Shown piece by piece: positions 43,596 to 55,174 of a stretch of DNA of 64,000 bases. The notes beneath the pieces were generated by a model. The model searched no databases. It had not been told where the DNA came from and worked only from the letters and a program-made list of their open reading frames with translations. The stretch is from contig PCDI01000001.1 of assembly GCA_002778195.1 (NCBI GenBank), positions 1,686,939 to 1,750,938 on the forward strand, given 5' to 3'. A program made the position numbers and the translations under genes. Each line of letters opens with the position of its first letter. Positions within the stretch are counted from its first letter, which is position 1. The DNA is from Raffaelea ambrosiae (Eukaryota > Ascomycota > Sordariomycetes > Ophiostomatales > Ophiostomataceae).

Positions 43596-46500
43596 ATGGA
43601 TCCGGTCACGGCAATCGGCCTTGCGGCCGGCATTGTCAACTTTATTGAGTTCGCCTCGGAGCTCACTGTGGGCGCATTCGAGGTGTACAAGTCGCTCAAC
43701 GGCGAGACGGACATGAACGCCCATGTTGGCACGATCGTCAAGGACCTGCGGCAGGCTACCCACTCGCTGGACATAGACAGCAGCTGTCTGCTAGGCAACT
43801 CAGACCACGAGGAGGCTTTGCGCGTGCTTGCGCACAAGTGTCAGGAGGTGGCGGACGAGTTGTTGGTCATTCTGTCCAATCTAAAGGTCCATGGCAACGC
43901 GCGCGCATGGTCGTCTGTCAAGGTGGCTTGGAAAACGCGGCGCAAAGCGGGCGATATAGAAAGGCTCAACAGCCAGCTCCGCGAATATCGATCAGCCATC
44001 ATTCTTCGGCAGAATCTCATGGCTGCGTACGTTGATCTCCTAGCCTTTCCCTTGTCCCCTTGTTCCCTTGTTCCCTTTTCTGGGGGGGTTTGTCTTCCAG
44101 CCCATTCTTCAAGTCACGCACTAACACCTCCTACAGAGATAGCAACAAGGCAATGCACTTCCGGATGGATGATATTGCTGGAGAACAACGAGACATGGCC
44201 TACAAGCTGGACGACCTGACGTCTCTTACGATTCGTATTGCTCAGGCCACAGTCAAAGATGAAACCGTGCAGCAGCGGGAGACGGCTGCGGCCATTCACC
44301 GCAAAATCCTGGAACAGCTCTACTTTGAGTCTATGCACACGCGCGAGGACTCGGTGCAAAAGGCCGAGACAGGCACCTTTGGCTGGCTGCTGGATCTGAA
44401 AGGCACCACCCGAGACAACGACAACCACGGCTTCAAGGTCGTCGACGAGCAGGACGACGCGCGATCGCAGGCGCGCCGGCAATACCTCGACTGGCTGGAT
44501 GAGGGCAGCCATGTGTTCCACATCTCGGGCAAGGCGGGCAGTGGTAAGTCCACGCTGCTGCGCTACCTGTCGGAGCACATGCGCACACGCAAGGCTCTCG
44601 AGGCCTGGGCCGGTGCCAAGAACCTGGTGTTTGCCTCGTTCTACTTTTGGTCGTCGGGCGACCGCCTGCAAAACTCGCTCCACGGCCTCTACCGAACCAT
44701 CCTCTACACCGTCCTCGAGCAGTGCCCTGACCTGACTATGGACATCTTCCCGGACCAGTGGGGCCAGCTGGTCTCCCGGGGCACCACCACGGACGACGGG
44801 ACCATTTCGGCGCTGTTCCGCGAGCGCATGATCGAGAGCGCCTTTGAGCGGCTCGTCCAGGCCACCTGCCACCACCCGCGCTACCGCTTCTGTTTCTTCA
44901 TCGACGGCCTGGACGAGTACCGCGGCAACAACGTCAGCACTGCCATCACCAGCAACAAGGACCCCGCCTTTGAATTCAAGCAGCTGTCCAAGCATATCCT
45001 CGCATGGAACGCGGGCGACGACGTCAAGATCTGCTGCAGCGCCCGCCCGTACGTTGAGTTTCTCACGCCGCTCTCGCGACGCGGCAACCAGGTGATCCAC
45101 CTCGACAAGCTCAATTACAAGGACATTTTCATCTTCTGCTGCCACATGTTCGAGGACGACGAGGACTTTGACGAGTTTGAAGACACCTACCTCAAGATTG
45201 TCAAGGAGATTGCCATCCGGGCCGAGGGCGTCTTTCTGTGGGCGCTGCTGGCCGTCAAGGTCCTGCTCCCGTCGCTGGGACGAGGCGACAGCGAAAAGGT
45301 GCAGATGCAGAAGCTGAACAGCATCCCAGGCGAGCTGGACGTGATCTACGACCAGCTTCTGGGGCAAGTGGACGAAACAGACAGTGAGCTCTCCCAACGC
45401 ATCTTCTGGCTAGTTCTTCGCAAACCAGTGTTATTTCAGTTTTACACGATCGATTTCGCATGGCTCGAAGACCTCGCCGATCCTGATTTCCCATCTTCGA
45501 CGGGCTTCCGCCGCTACTCCAAGGAAGAATTTGAAAAGGCCACCGCACGCGCAACCCGGCAGCTCAGCACATTGACAAAGGGTCTGCTCGAGACCGCGAA
45601 GCTGAAGGGGAAACGGAACGCGCACCTCTGCCGGGTCGAGTTTTTCCACCGCACCGTGTACGACTTCCTCATGGACAGGATGCGGGCCGGCGGTGTGACC
45701 TGCAGTCTCGAGTCGAGCAACATCGATGTCTACGGCAAGCTCTCTCTGGCACGACTGCTGTCCGGGGCGTTAGACATGGAACAGATTTTGTCCCAGATCA
45801 AACTCAACGACCGCAAGCATCGTGTCCCGACGCTCTACACGGTCGAGGCCTCGTTTAATGCCGCGCTCCCCAACGACGACTTTCTGCAGTCCTTTTGTAT
45901 GCCCGCATTTCGCTTCCGGTGGCATGGGGTGGCGGCCGGTGCCCATCTCGCACCCCATGCTCCCCGTTCACCGTTGCTATTTATTTGCGTCTGCCTGGTC
46001 GGCGAGATGTCGGACTGGGTCATTGACAAACTCCAACAGTGCCCAGAGCTGGTAGATCCAATCAGCGAAAAATGCAGTCCGCTCCTCTCTCTGTCCAGCA
46101 CCCAGTGGCTTCTGTATGGTAAGGATCTGCTGGACCTGGGCGTTCTCCCCAGCGGATTTGTCTACGATGCGGACGATCGGCGGACCAAACTGCCCACATG
46201 GCTCCTGGCTCTGGGCCGGATTCTGGAGCTCAGTGTGTTTGCCAGTTTTGGGTTCAAATCCCAGGAAGACCTGGAAGGTTTGGTCTCCATTGTCAGGCGC
46301 ATTGTGCCTCTAGACAAGATCCATGACTGCCGGGTCAACGTCTCACAAACAAACATCTGCAAGACCTGTTGCGAAGAGTCCAAAATTCCTCTTGAGTCGA
46401 TGAACTGTCTCTACACAACAACTTTGGTTGAACTCCTCGAGCAGATGGAAACGGCAAAGCTCCCCAAATTTTGCGGGACCAACAAACACAAAAGGGTGTA

Positions 46501-46678
46501 CCAGGCAGAACCGACCCCGGATTTATCCTTGCCCACAAAGAAGTTTCGCTGCGACCTTCCTGAGCTGGGGTACACAATGTTCTCGGTTCATGAGCTTACC
46601 TGCGGAGAGTGGAAGCTGTCGGACAATCGTCGCTGGTTGCCCGAAATCGGATTGGAAGTGGGCGTGGAATCCGAATAA
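43596..46678 (+). CDS. NACHT-type STAND (NLR-like) protein
   Basis: Exons 43596..44026 and 44137..46678 (110-bp intron) give 990 residues. The start MDPVTAIGLAAGIVNFIEFA is the hallmark of a fungal N-terminal domain found on NLR-like proteins, with helices to about residue 200. The NACHT NTPase follows: Walker A GKAGSGKST at 275-283, preceded by FHISG, and Walker B FFIDGLDEYRG near 398-408. After about residue 600 the sequence is helical and ends without recognisable ankyrin, WD40 or TPR repeats; a Cys-containing segment (about 905-930) has four cysteines. Such proteins act as cytosolic sensors in allorecognition or immunity-like cell death, but what this one detects is unknown. A truncated repeat domain or an older divergent sensor domain is possible. 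Confidence 0.85.
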
Positions 46679-47097
46679 TAACCATGCACAAGAGATATCT
46701 GTCGTGGCAGATGATGTTGCTTCACATATTCTTTCAGAATACATAGTTTAAAAGTCCCGGCATACGTTTGGCTTATTCTCACAATGTTGGGTTTTTCAAA
46801 TTACTGTTTCTCTTTTCAAATCACGCTGTAGTGACAATCCTCGGCAGAGCATGAACCAAGCATTAGAGCTATAATGAAATCTTCGACTCATGCTCGCCCA
46901 GCTCCCAACACACAAAAGCTTGTTCTCTGAAATGGAAGCTCTGCGACAAAATGCTCCTGTAGACGTGTAGTGAAAATTACAAGAAAGAAAAAAAAATACA
47001 ACAACAACAACAACAACGACAACGACAACAAAATGCTATGCAGTTGGCGCGTTCAAACATACCCCGATGCGAATTGACTAGCCTACACTGCGACCGT
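46679..47097. other. Intergenic between convergent STAND gene and TRM61
   Basis: 419 bp, A-rich, with a short CAA/ACG repeat at about 46998-47030. No gene is seen. Confidence 0.6.
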
Positions 47098-48654
47098 TTA
47101 GTCTTTTTTGCCTTTGCCGAGAACCTTTTGCCGCTTCTGCTCTTTGCGAATCTCCCGCTTCACGGCACCGATGACACCAGTCTCGTTGCCACACGGCCAC
47201 CGCGCAGCAGCAGCCGCCTCGTCAGCCTCTGTCCATTCACGCGGCAGAGTGGCAAACACGAGGTACGAAGTGTGGGTTTTCATCTCGGGTTCAATGCGGG
47301 TCGTCAACATGCCTTCCAAGTAGAATGGCTTCTTTGGTGGTTGCTGTGCGTCGGCCTGCTTGGTGCCATTCTCCTCATGCTTGCCCTCAGATGTCTTGGG
47401 CTCGCTTGTTGTGTCCACCGCTCCGTCTTCTTTCTGCCCCGCATCCGCATCGTCGTCCACCTCCATGTCGGTTGTTGTGGAAGACTTCTGCCGTGACAGC
47501 CAGTACTGGTGGTTGTATTCTCTGGTGCGTGTGTCGATGGCTTTCAGCCGTGCCACTGCTTCGTTGACATCCCGTGGTGCTGGCCCCGAGTTTTTGGTGT
47601 TGGCCGACTCGAGTTTCTCGCGGTACACAATGATCTTCTTGTTGGCCACCTCCACCATGTCGATGTCGACCCATCCCAAACGCCGCAGCGCCGACACCGT
47701 CTTAGTGACCTGCTCAATACAGGGAGAAAATGTACAGAGATATACACTGCGTTTGGGATTGAGCGGAGACATCCAGCCGTCGTCCGACACATCTTTGTCT
47801 AGAGAGTCTGCGTCGTCCGCGCCGCTGGGTGTCTCATTCGTTGTGGTGGCCTGCACCTCAGCCGTTCGCCTCCGAGACAGGTGATGGAGAGCACGCCACG
47901 GGGCAGGGAGATCGAGAAAGACGGCGTCCACTTCTGGGCTGGTGCCGTCGTCGAGGAGAAAGCCTTTTTCGTAGACGTCGCGGTTCGTCAAGGTCACGAG
48001 GCTGTCGAGTCGGTGCTCCTTGAGTTCGGCTTTCATAGCCCGATATCGCTCGTTGTGGAATTCGAAGCTGAAGACAGCGCCCTTCGACACGGGACCTGCT
48101 TTGGTTGTGTCTGCTGCGCCGTTGTAGACAGCACGTGCCGCTGCATGGGTGAAGCTTCCGCTGCCAGCGCCCGCCTCAATGATCCGCGTGCCTGGCCTGG
48201 CCCGTATGCGGTGCAAGATGTAGCTGTAATCAGCCGTGTACACAACCTGCGTGCGGTGTGGCAAGCTTATTGTCCAGACCTCAGGGGTTGGTGGCAGAAT
48301 GTGAATGAAGCCGCTGGCCGCAGCGACCATTTCTTTTGGTTTCGGGGCAGCTGTAGCATCGCCTGCTTGTTCGGATTGTTCGCCATTGTTCCGTTTTCTC
48401 TTACGTCCACGAGAGCCAGTGTCGACAATCGAGGCACGGATCTGGGAACCCCATGGTTTGTTGAGGAGGGTCGAGTGAGGAAAAGAGCCGAATCGAGTGT
48501 TGAGCACAGCTCCCTCAGCATAGCCGTCGACTTCACCGTCGAACTCTTGCAGGTAAAGAGGCTCGAACTGGTCTCTGGACAGCTGGGCAATGGCCAAATT
48601 ATTCGGCCTTGTCAGCGGGCCTGGGTCAAGAAACGGTGATACTTGACCGGCCAT
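47098..48654 (-). CDS. TRM61: tRNA (adenine-58-N1)-methyltransferase catalytic subunit
   Basis: Single exon of 518 residues. Trm61 (Gcd14) with Trm6 makes 1-methyladenosine at position 58 in the T loop, important for initiator tRNA stability in the nucleus. The N-terminal beta domain is followed by ILPPTPEVWTISLPHRTQVVYTADYSYI, and the SAM-binding motif EAGAGSGSFTHAAARAV is near 160-176. The region around DAVFLDLPAPWRALHH is motif IV. Disordered Lys/Arg-rich and Asp/Glu/Thr-rich inserts (about 81-105 and 270-300, 400-440) make it longer than yeast Trm61 (383 aa). The C-terminus is basic (KREIRKEQKRQK). Confidence 0.95.
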   Translation of the reverse strand: MAGQVSPFLDPGPLTRPNNLAIAQLSRDQFEPLYLQEFDGEVDGYAEGAVLNTRFGSFPHSTLLNKPWGSQIRASIVDTGSRGRKRKRNNGEQSEQAGDATAAPKPKEMVAAASGFIHILPPTPEVWTISLPHRTQVVYTADYSYILHRIRARPGTRIIEAGAGSGSFTHAAARAVYNGAADTTKAGPVSKGAVFSFEFHNERYRAMKAELKEHRLDSLVTLTNRDVYEKGFLLDDGTSPEVDAVFLDLPAPWRALHHLSRRRTAEVQATTTNETPSGADDADSLDKDVSDDGWMSPLNPKRSVYLCTFSPCIEQVTKTVSALRRLGWVDIDMVEVANKKIIVYREKLESANTKNSGPAPRDVNEAVARLKAIDTRTREYNHQYWLSRQKSSTTTDMEVDDDADAGQKEDGAVDTTSEPKTSEGKHEENGTKQADAQQPPKKPFYLEGMLTTRIEPEMKTHTSYLVFATLPREWTEADEAAAAARWPCGNETGVIGAVKREIRKEQKRQKVLGKGKKD

Positions 48655-49232
48655 GCTGTGTATTGCTGAATCTGAATATCTAGCTCAAACTTTGTTGCTC
48701 GCTGTCTCTCTTTTTTTTTTTGCCTTATCAGACTAATCTCTCGAACCCATAGGTGTTGAAAAGTGGGCCCCATATTGCACCAGCCACACTTCAAATAAGT
48801 GGAACAATGACGTTTTCGCAAAAGTCGCCCCTCTTTCAACCGAGTGTGTAGAAGAGACCAGCTGAGGGGCTCGGATGAAATTTACATTCTCATGGATCAT
48901 CGACGAGATATCTGATTTATACGTCTTAACCCAAAGGCTTCGGCAGGCGAGTGTAGGGTTCTTCTGCCTTTTCGACCTTTTCGGGCCTTGGGATCAAACA
49001 ATTTGCGTTCAATTGCAATTACGGCTCACGTATACAGGCACTTATAACCAGAACTGTTTTTTGTCTTGCCAAAAAAAAAAGACAATGGATTTTACTTATT
49101 TTTATTGTTCGCTCTTCTGCCCAGGTAATAAAACTCTTCCTTAAACTGCAAGACGGTTTGATGTTAGCGGTCTGGTCCGGCTGCTGTATGATATTGCACC
49201 TATTTCCCGACAATGGGCAAGACTTACGAAGC
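48655..49232. other. Intergenic, CipC-like 3' region and TRM61 promoter
   Basis: 578 bp between two minus-strand genes. A/T runs at 48710-48722 and 49070-49082. No gene is seen. Confidence 0.6.
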
Positions 49233-49656
49233 TTAGTTCTCGTACTTCTCCTGGTAGATGCGGTTGGCGTTCTCCTCGGCGTGACGCTTGGCCTTCTCCT
49301 TGTCGACGAAGTCCAGACCCTTGGTCTCGACAAGCTTGTCGACAGCACCGCCGGCGAAGCCAGCAAGCAGCTCCTTAGCCAGCTTGTGGTCGACCTGCTT
49401 GCCCTGGGACTCCTGGTGCTTCTCGAACTCGCGCATGGCCAGGAAGCTGGCACCAGCACCCAGCAGCTCGTGGGACAGCTTGCCCTCGTGCTCGCCGCTC
49501 TGGATCTGGTCGTGAGCGTCGCGCGAATCGTCTATTACGAGGAGTCGAGGTCAGTTGATTATGCCCACAAAGTATGACAAGGCTGGGGGGTTGGCATGGG
49601 GGAATGCATTTATTCTGATAAGAGGAGAGTGAATGTGTCTTACCGAAGAAACCCAT
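49233..49656 (-). CDS. CipC-like small stress-response protein
   Basis: Exons 49656..49644 and 49531..49233 (112-bp intron, phase 1) give 103 residues. It starts MGFFDDSRDAHDQIQ and contains LSHELLGAGASFLAMREFEKH and LAGFAGGAVDKLVETKGLDF, which match the CipC family, named after an Aspergillus protein induced by the antibiotic concanamycin. The biochemical role is unknown; the sequence is acidic/basic helical with two Gly/Ala-rich hydrophobic patches and no signal peptide. Family members are often very abundant, and a good TATA box lies about 130 bp upstream of the ATG. Exon 1 is only 13 nt. Confidence 0.88.
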
Positions 49657-52600
49657 TTTGAATGATTGGTTTGGAGGAGAGGTTTGAAAGATTTGTGTTT
49701 GAAGTTGAATACGGAGGTTGAAGATGATGATACTGGAACGATCGAAGAGAAGAAAACCACGAGAGGGCGGACGAAAGCCGGGCTTTAAATACCCATGAGG
49801 CCACCCTTGCATGCGAGCTTTCCCTCTACTTCATGGCTGCTCTTGCCATAGGAACCAGGCGAGGCGCGTGGAGAAGGGGGGGGGTGAGAGGGAAAGGAGC
49901 TGGTCAACGAAGCTCTAGCGTAGCAGCGCCCCACAGGAGCGAGGTGTGGGTGCTGTATCTAGCACACGGAGTACACACCTCGTCGTGAGACTGTCCTGCC
50001 TAGTACCCACCGTGCATACTAGGGGGACAGAAGTAAGTACGAGTCCAATTTTTCCATATTATGGGTATACTCGCATAATCCCTGTCGAATCTGTTTCTGC
50101 ACTACGGCAGGCGACCAAGAAGGATAGGCTGGCGGTGTCTTTTGCTTGAAGTACATAGCAGAAGCAGGACCCTGCTCCGGATCTGGGAAGTTTGATGCCC
50201 ATCGTGCTATGCTGCCCCTGTTTGCTCCGGTTTTGGTGTCTGGATGAGGTGGGTTGCTGCGTACGGTGTGTCTTATTACTCGGGCGGCATTGCATATAGC
50301 TGTATGCAAGTCCCTCTCGAGCACTGTATCACCTGGTGCTGGTCCTGCTCGCGGACAAGTCGGGGCTCATATGCAAAGACTTTACACTGCATCCTGCACT
50401 TTTCTTCAAAGCAACCAATAGGCCATGTCCTCAGGACGGCACGCTGGCATAGACAGCACATAATTTGGTTGCCATTGGCGATGCCCAGAGCTGTCAATGG
50501 CTGTCAGTCTGTTCTGGCCTGTTTCGTTCCTCGCCCTTCCATGACTTCGGGTGGGGGATGTGATGGTCCCGTCCGGTATTAGTGCCCAGCGAGAAGTCAA
50601 GCACCGCCCTGGCCAGATCGGTTGGTGGCGGTTGAAGGACCCTCTTCTTTTAGCAAGACGACGGTGGGATGGCGAGAGAAAACAAGTGCCAGGCACACTA
50701 AGGACAGCAAGGTTGTTTTCGTACTCTGCAACGTCTCGGACCTGGTCTATCGTACTCTAGTTGGTGACTGGTCCATCTTGTCCACCGTCGGCCCCTTTTT
50801 CTTGTCCGTCGACCGGCCCAGTTAACCATGGCGGCGGCATTGGCTGTGCTCCCTGGCTGTGCTTTCTTGTTTGTGTTGTGTTGCTGCAACTGTTGCTGGG
50901 TCTTCTCCCTGTTTCGGGACCTGTCCCTCCTTGATGTCGTCACATATCATCTTGGATTTGGCTTTTCCTGGGGCTCCCTTGGTTCCTCGCTGACCTCCAC
51001 CCCTTCAACTGCCATGCCGGGCCCCCTTTCCAGCCGTCTCAAGAGGCGAAGCCGCGAAGCCGCGAAGCCCGGACGCGCGTGCTTGCCATACCTTACTGGG
51101 TGACTGGAGTGTTTTTGTGTGTCCTGCGGGCAGTTTCGGGTATCTCACCCCCCCAGAGTGGATGGGCCACAGACCTCACTCAAACACGCAGACTATTACC
51201 ACAAAAATGTGCCTGATTGGGCACCACAAGCACAGGCCAGCCATGGACAAAGGAAGAGCTGGCGGTACCGTGGCCGATTGTGTTCCAGTGCAGTGCCAAG
51301 AAGCACTACCGATCTGCCGTCTCTTTGTGCTGAATTGCACATCCAGCTGGTGCAGGCAGAGGGCGCGCACGCGAGGGCGCGAAAGCTACCCCGCCAGCCA
51401 ACGGAGTGAGCGAGGAGTGGAACCCATCCATGCTCAGCTGAGAGGGAGGGGCCTCTCCGGGTGGTTGTAAGGGTGTAGTGGTGGTTGAGCGGTGGTAGGT
51501 GGTGGGCCGACGGCTATTCTGTTCCTTTTTCCACCTGGCGACTTTTTTTGTCCGCCCATGTCTTCTGAACTGTTCTTTGTGCTGGCAGAAGGCATTGTGG
51601 CCACAGTGGGACTGTTTCCGTTTCCGTTGAGTCTGTGCCTATTCTCAGCGTGCTGACAGAGTGTGGAAAAGGCATCAAAGGCATAATCGTGAGACTGTCG
51701 AAACAAGGAGATGCTTTTTTTTTTCTTTAATTATTTTTGGCTACCTCCTATCCCAGGCAACCCCTCCTTCCTCATCGCCGAAACCGACGTCACTCCGAAG
51801 CTTCCTTCTCGTGCTTTCTCTGCCAGTCGATCCCATGGCAACCGGGATAGCACTGCACAAGCGAAGCTTCTCTGCGCGCGCGCCAAGAGGCCATTAGCAA
51901 GCCATGCGCCCTGTCTCATGCGAGATTGGGATCCTTGAGATACTGGAGCACGCATGAAATGCAGCCAGGAGGAGGCATGATTGGCCATTGTTGCCTCGTG
52001 GCCATTCAACAGGAAACAGCGTTCTAAATTGCGCCTTCCTTTTTTGTTTGGAGGGGTGCCACCCATGGACCACCCCTCGTTCTCTCTTTCCCTCGTTCCT
52101 TCCATCGTTCCTTCCCAACACAACGCCATTGGTGATCGCAGAAGGCGCAAACCCGGTGGCTGCTTCCTCGCCAGCTGGCCAATCCGCCGATCACTACGAA
52201 AATCGTCCCGATACGTAGTCTGACGAGGAATAATCAATGCCCCTGGGCAGACTGGAATGAGGTACCCCCTCAACTTCCAGGTCTGCCTTGCACTGTAGCC
52301 TGGCCGCCACGACGGCCTCCCAAGTTTGAATTGACCCGCCGACACAATGCGGAACAACTGGACAGAAAAAGGCCACACAGCAAACACGGCACGATGAATA
52401 CCCCGCCGGATTACGCTATTGGTAGGTGTCAAAGACTGGCGCTGAAACAGTTAGCTCTAGCTCGCCTGGGACTGTGTTTTTCTGTTTTGTGTGGTAGAGG
52501 CCTCCTTACTTTTTCTGCTTGGTCGTTGTCAGCATTTGTCTCGAGAAAGCATTCTTCTTTTGTCTTTGCTCTGTGTCAGAACCCCCGAAACCCATTCTTC

Positions 52601-53647
52601 ACGACAGTCAGATTCCTCTGCCATCCCCAGAAGTGACGTCGAAGTCGAAAAATCTAACGATCTCGGCTATCAATCGTGCCAAGCGTGCGGTTCTGCAAAG
52701 CTTGGCGAGATTATCCTCTGCTCAAACCCCTTGGCGGGCCACCGAGTCGCCCTTGGCAATGCTTGGTTGTTCCTTTGGCGGTGTTACAGCCCCCGAAATA
52801 AGAAAACACACACGCCCACCGTAAAACAAAAATAAATTGCCGGTGCCAGTGTGAGTCTTCCAGGGCTTTCGGGTCCAACACTGAAGAAAAATTTGTGGAG
52901 ATGCGTTTTTTTTTCCTTCTTTTGCTACACCCATGTTAATAAACCAACACGGTAAATGTTGGCCCGCGAAATGGTTGCACCGCCCCCAAACGGCCGCGAT
53001 GACGGACGTCTGCGCTGTATCAGCCAGCAACATTAACAGATAGAAACAAACAGGAACAGGCGAGACAGTGAAACCAAATGCCGTACAATTTAACCGTTGC
53101 TGAGGTGTGTTTGAGCTAAATTTGCCGCCCAGAGTCGTTGTCTCAGCCGCAAATTCAGTGGCATGACAGAGCTGGAACCCAGTGTCTTGCCTCACTGAAA
53201 ATCGCCGGAAACGAGTAGAAGTGAACCAACGGATAAGCGTAAGTAGACAGAAAGCAGAAACCCCGTATTATACCCCCATATTCTACTCCCATGTAGAACA
53301 TCTCTGCGGCTTCTGGGACGAAGCAATGAGACCGAGAAACAAGGCAATGGTCCAGCAAATGCGAAACAATGAACACAATGCAAACAATGCAAACAAACGA
53401 AAACGCAGTGATTGGTGTCTTTTCGCTACAAGGCCACCCTGTCGCCGGCTGAAACGCCGGCTTTCTGCAGAGGATCTCTTATCACGGCAGATGGACAAGG
53501 AAGGAAGCCAGGTTTTGTGTTCGCGGAACTTTTGTTGTCCAGGACTGTGGCCCATATGACAACTGGTATCGTTAATTTGTCTTCTTTTGTACATGGTAAA
53601 ACTCAAAAAATATGGCAATGCGCTGCTGCTATGCTTGAAAGATACTA
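49657..53647. other. 4-kb region without recognisable gene
   Basis: It lies upstream of the CipC-like gene and downstream of the MFAP1-family gene. Only short frames are present. T-rich tracts near 51715-51735 and 52907-52920 are visible; I see no transposon ends, tRNA or conserved coding sequence. Confidence 0.5.
49784..49791 (-). promoter_or_regulatory. TATA box of the CipC-like gene
   Basis: TATTTAAA on the minus strand, 128 bp upstream of the CipC-like ATG, inside the motif GGGTATTTAAAGCCC. Most genes here have C/T-rich, TATA-poor leaders, so this fits a strongly or inducibly expressed gene. Confidence 0.6.
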
Positions 53648-55174
53648 TTATGCGTCCACTCTCCGCCGCTTGTCGTGGCGATCCCGATCGTCTCGGGGCG
53701 GAGACCGTTTCCTCCGATCGTCACCGTAGTCATCCTGCCGTCCCCGATCCCGCCGAGGCGACCTTGACCTTGACCGGCGTCTGTCTCGATCCCGGTCTCT
53801 GTATCTGTCTTGATCCCGGCCGCTGTCGCGGTCACGGTAACCTGCATTCTTGCGCTCGCCCAGCGGAATGGCATTCGCTCCGTTGGCATCGTCGCCGTCT
53901 CGGCGGTTGCCACCGTAGCCTCGGTCGCTCCTCCCGCCGCCGCCGCCGCCGTCGTCGAACCGACCCTGATAACCGCCTCCTCCTCCCCGTTGGTCGCGGT
54001 TGTTGTCGTCCAGTACACCCCATCGGCCGGTGTCTTCCGACCGCAGATCACGGTACTTGGACGCGCCTTTCCGGCCGAGCTTGGTCATGTCGCGCAGCTG
54101 CAGCGCCTTGGGCAGTAGCTCGCGGTTGCGGATCTCGTCGACGAACCGGGCGCCCATGAGGTCGCGCTTGTCGAGGCCCTCGGCGCGGGTCTCGTCCTGG
54201 TAAAAGGCGCCCTTGTGGTGGTACTTTTGCAGGTAGGCCATCTTGCCGCGGCTGTCCTTTTCCTCGCGCTGCTTGGCCAGGTATTCCCCGTCCTCGGCCG
54301 CGCGCTCCTCTTCGGTTAGGTTGCGGCGGCGCTCAATCTCGGCGAGCTCGCGCTCCTTCTCCTCGATGCGGTCGCGCTGCCGCTTGATGCGCTTGAGCTC
54401 GCGCAGCTTCCAGGCGGCGTACTCGGCCTGCTGGGTCTCCTCGTCGACGTCGTCGTCGGTGTTGACGTCTTGGTCCTCGCCCAGAAACGCCGCGGGCGCC
54501 GTGTCTTCCCACTGCTTCTTGTTGACCACGCGCGACAGGGCCTGTTTGCGCAGCTGCTCTTCCAGCAGCGCATCCGTCGCCACCAGCTTTTCCTTTCGCG
54601 CCTTTTCTTCCTCGTCGTCGTCCTCCTCCTCTCCTCCTTTCCCTTTGTCACCTTCGTCCGTTTTCTTCTTGCCACTCTCTTTTCGTAATGCACCGCCCTC
54701 TGCCGCTGCTGCTCGTTCTCGCTGTGCCTTGGTCATGAATTTGGGCAGGACGATCTTGCGCGCCGGCATGTCATCCTCGGACGAACTCTCTTCGTCACCG
54801 TCTTCATCGTCATCGTCGTCGTCGTCGTCGTCATCATCGCTGCCGCTTTCTTCTTCGGACTCGGTGACAAAGCCTTCCTCGGCGGCCTTGCGCTCGATAG
54901 CCTCGCGCGTTTTGCGCTTTTCGTCTTCTTCCTCTCGTCGTGCGTCAGTTCGTATGGCCTGGGCAATGGTTGCCGGCGTCACGATTCTGCCGGCGCCAGT
55001 CGGCTTAGGTGCCGGTCGTGGTATTGGGGCGAGCTTCCGCTTGGTGGGTGCCGCCGTCGTCTGCTCGTCGTTATCGCTTTCCTCGGATTCCGAGGACGAA
55101 GATTCCACGCCCGTCGGCCTGCCCGCCCTGTAGCGAGCGGGCCTGGCCGGGTTGGCTGTCATTTTTGGAGGCAT
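53648..55174 (-). CDS. MFAP1: MFAP1-family pre-mRNA splicing factor
   Basis: Single exon, 508 residues. Human MFAP1 and its homologues are spliceosomal B-complex proteins despite the misleading microfibril name. The N-terminal half is strongly acidic (EEEDEKRKTREA, an Asp/Glu run near 113-133). The conserved C-terminal core has EERAAEDGEYLAKQ, KMAYLQKYHHKGAFYQDE, LMGARFVDEIRNRELLPKALQ and KYRDLRSEDTGRW. After it, about 120 residues of Gly/Arg-rich and Arg/Asp/Ser-rich repeats end in SRSRSPRR and DKRRRVDA, like an SR-type tail; this tail is longer than in animal homologues. It is divergent from HEM3. Confidence 0.9.
   Translation of the reverse strand: MPPKMTANPARPARYRAGRPTGVESSSSESEESDNDEQTTAAPTKRKLAPIPRPAPKPTGAGRIVTPATIAQAIRTDARREEEDEKRKTREAIERKAAEEGFVTESEEESGSDDDDDDDDDDDEDGDEESSSEDDMPARKIVLPKFMTKAQRERAAAAEGGALRKESGKKKTDEGDKGKGGEEEDDDEEEKARKEKLVATDALLEEQLRKQALSRVVNKKQWEDTAPAAFLGEDQDVNTDDDVDEETQQAEYAAWKLRELKRIKRQRDRIEEKERELAEIERRRNLTEEERAAEDGEYLAKQREEKDSRGKMAYLQKYHHKGAFYQDETRAEGLDKRDLMGARFVDEIRNRELLPKALQLRDMTKLGRKGASKYRDLRSEDTGRWGVLDDNNRDQRGGGGGYQGRFDDGGGGGGRSDRGYGGNRRDGDDANGANAIPLGERKNAGYRDRDSGRDQDRYRDRDRDRRRSRSRSPRRDRGRQDDYGDDRRKRSPPRDDRDRHDKRRRVDA

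Noticed and set aside
44114..45397. 427-codon minus-strand frame
   Set aside because: Shadow of the NACHT region.
45897..46006. Possible second intron in the STAND gene (GTATGC to GGCGAG)
   Set aside because: Removing 110 bp breaks the frame and leads to a stop soon after; the read-through frame is open to 46678.
50828..51103. 91-codon frame with a hydrophobic start
   Set aside because: Could pass as a small secreted protein, but it has no clear mature region, no family resemblance and no support for transcription.
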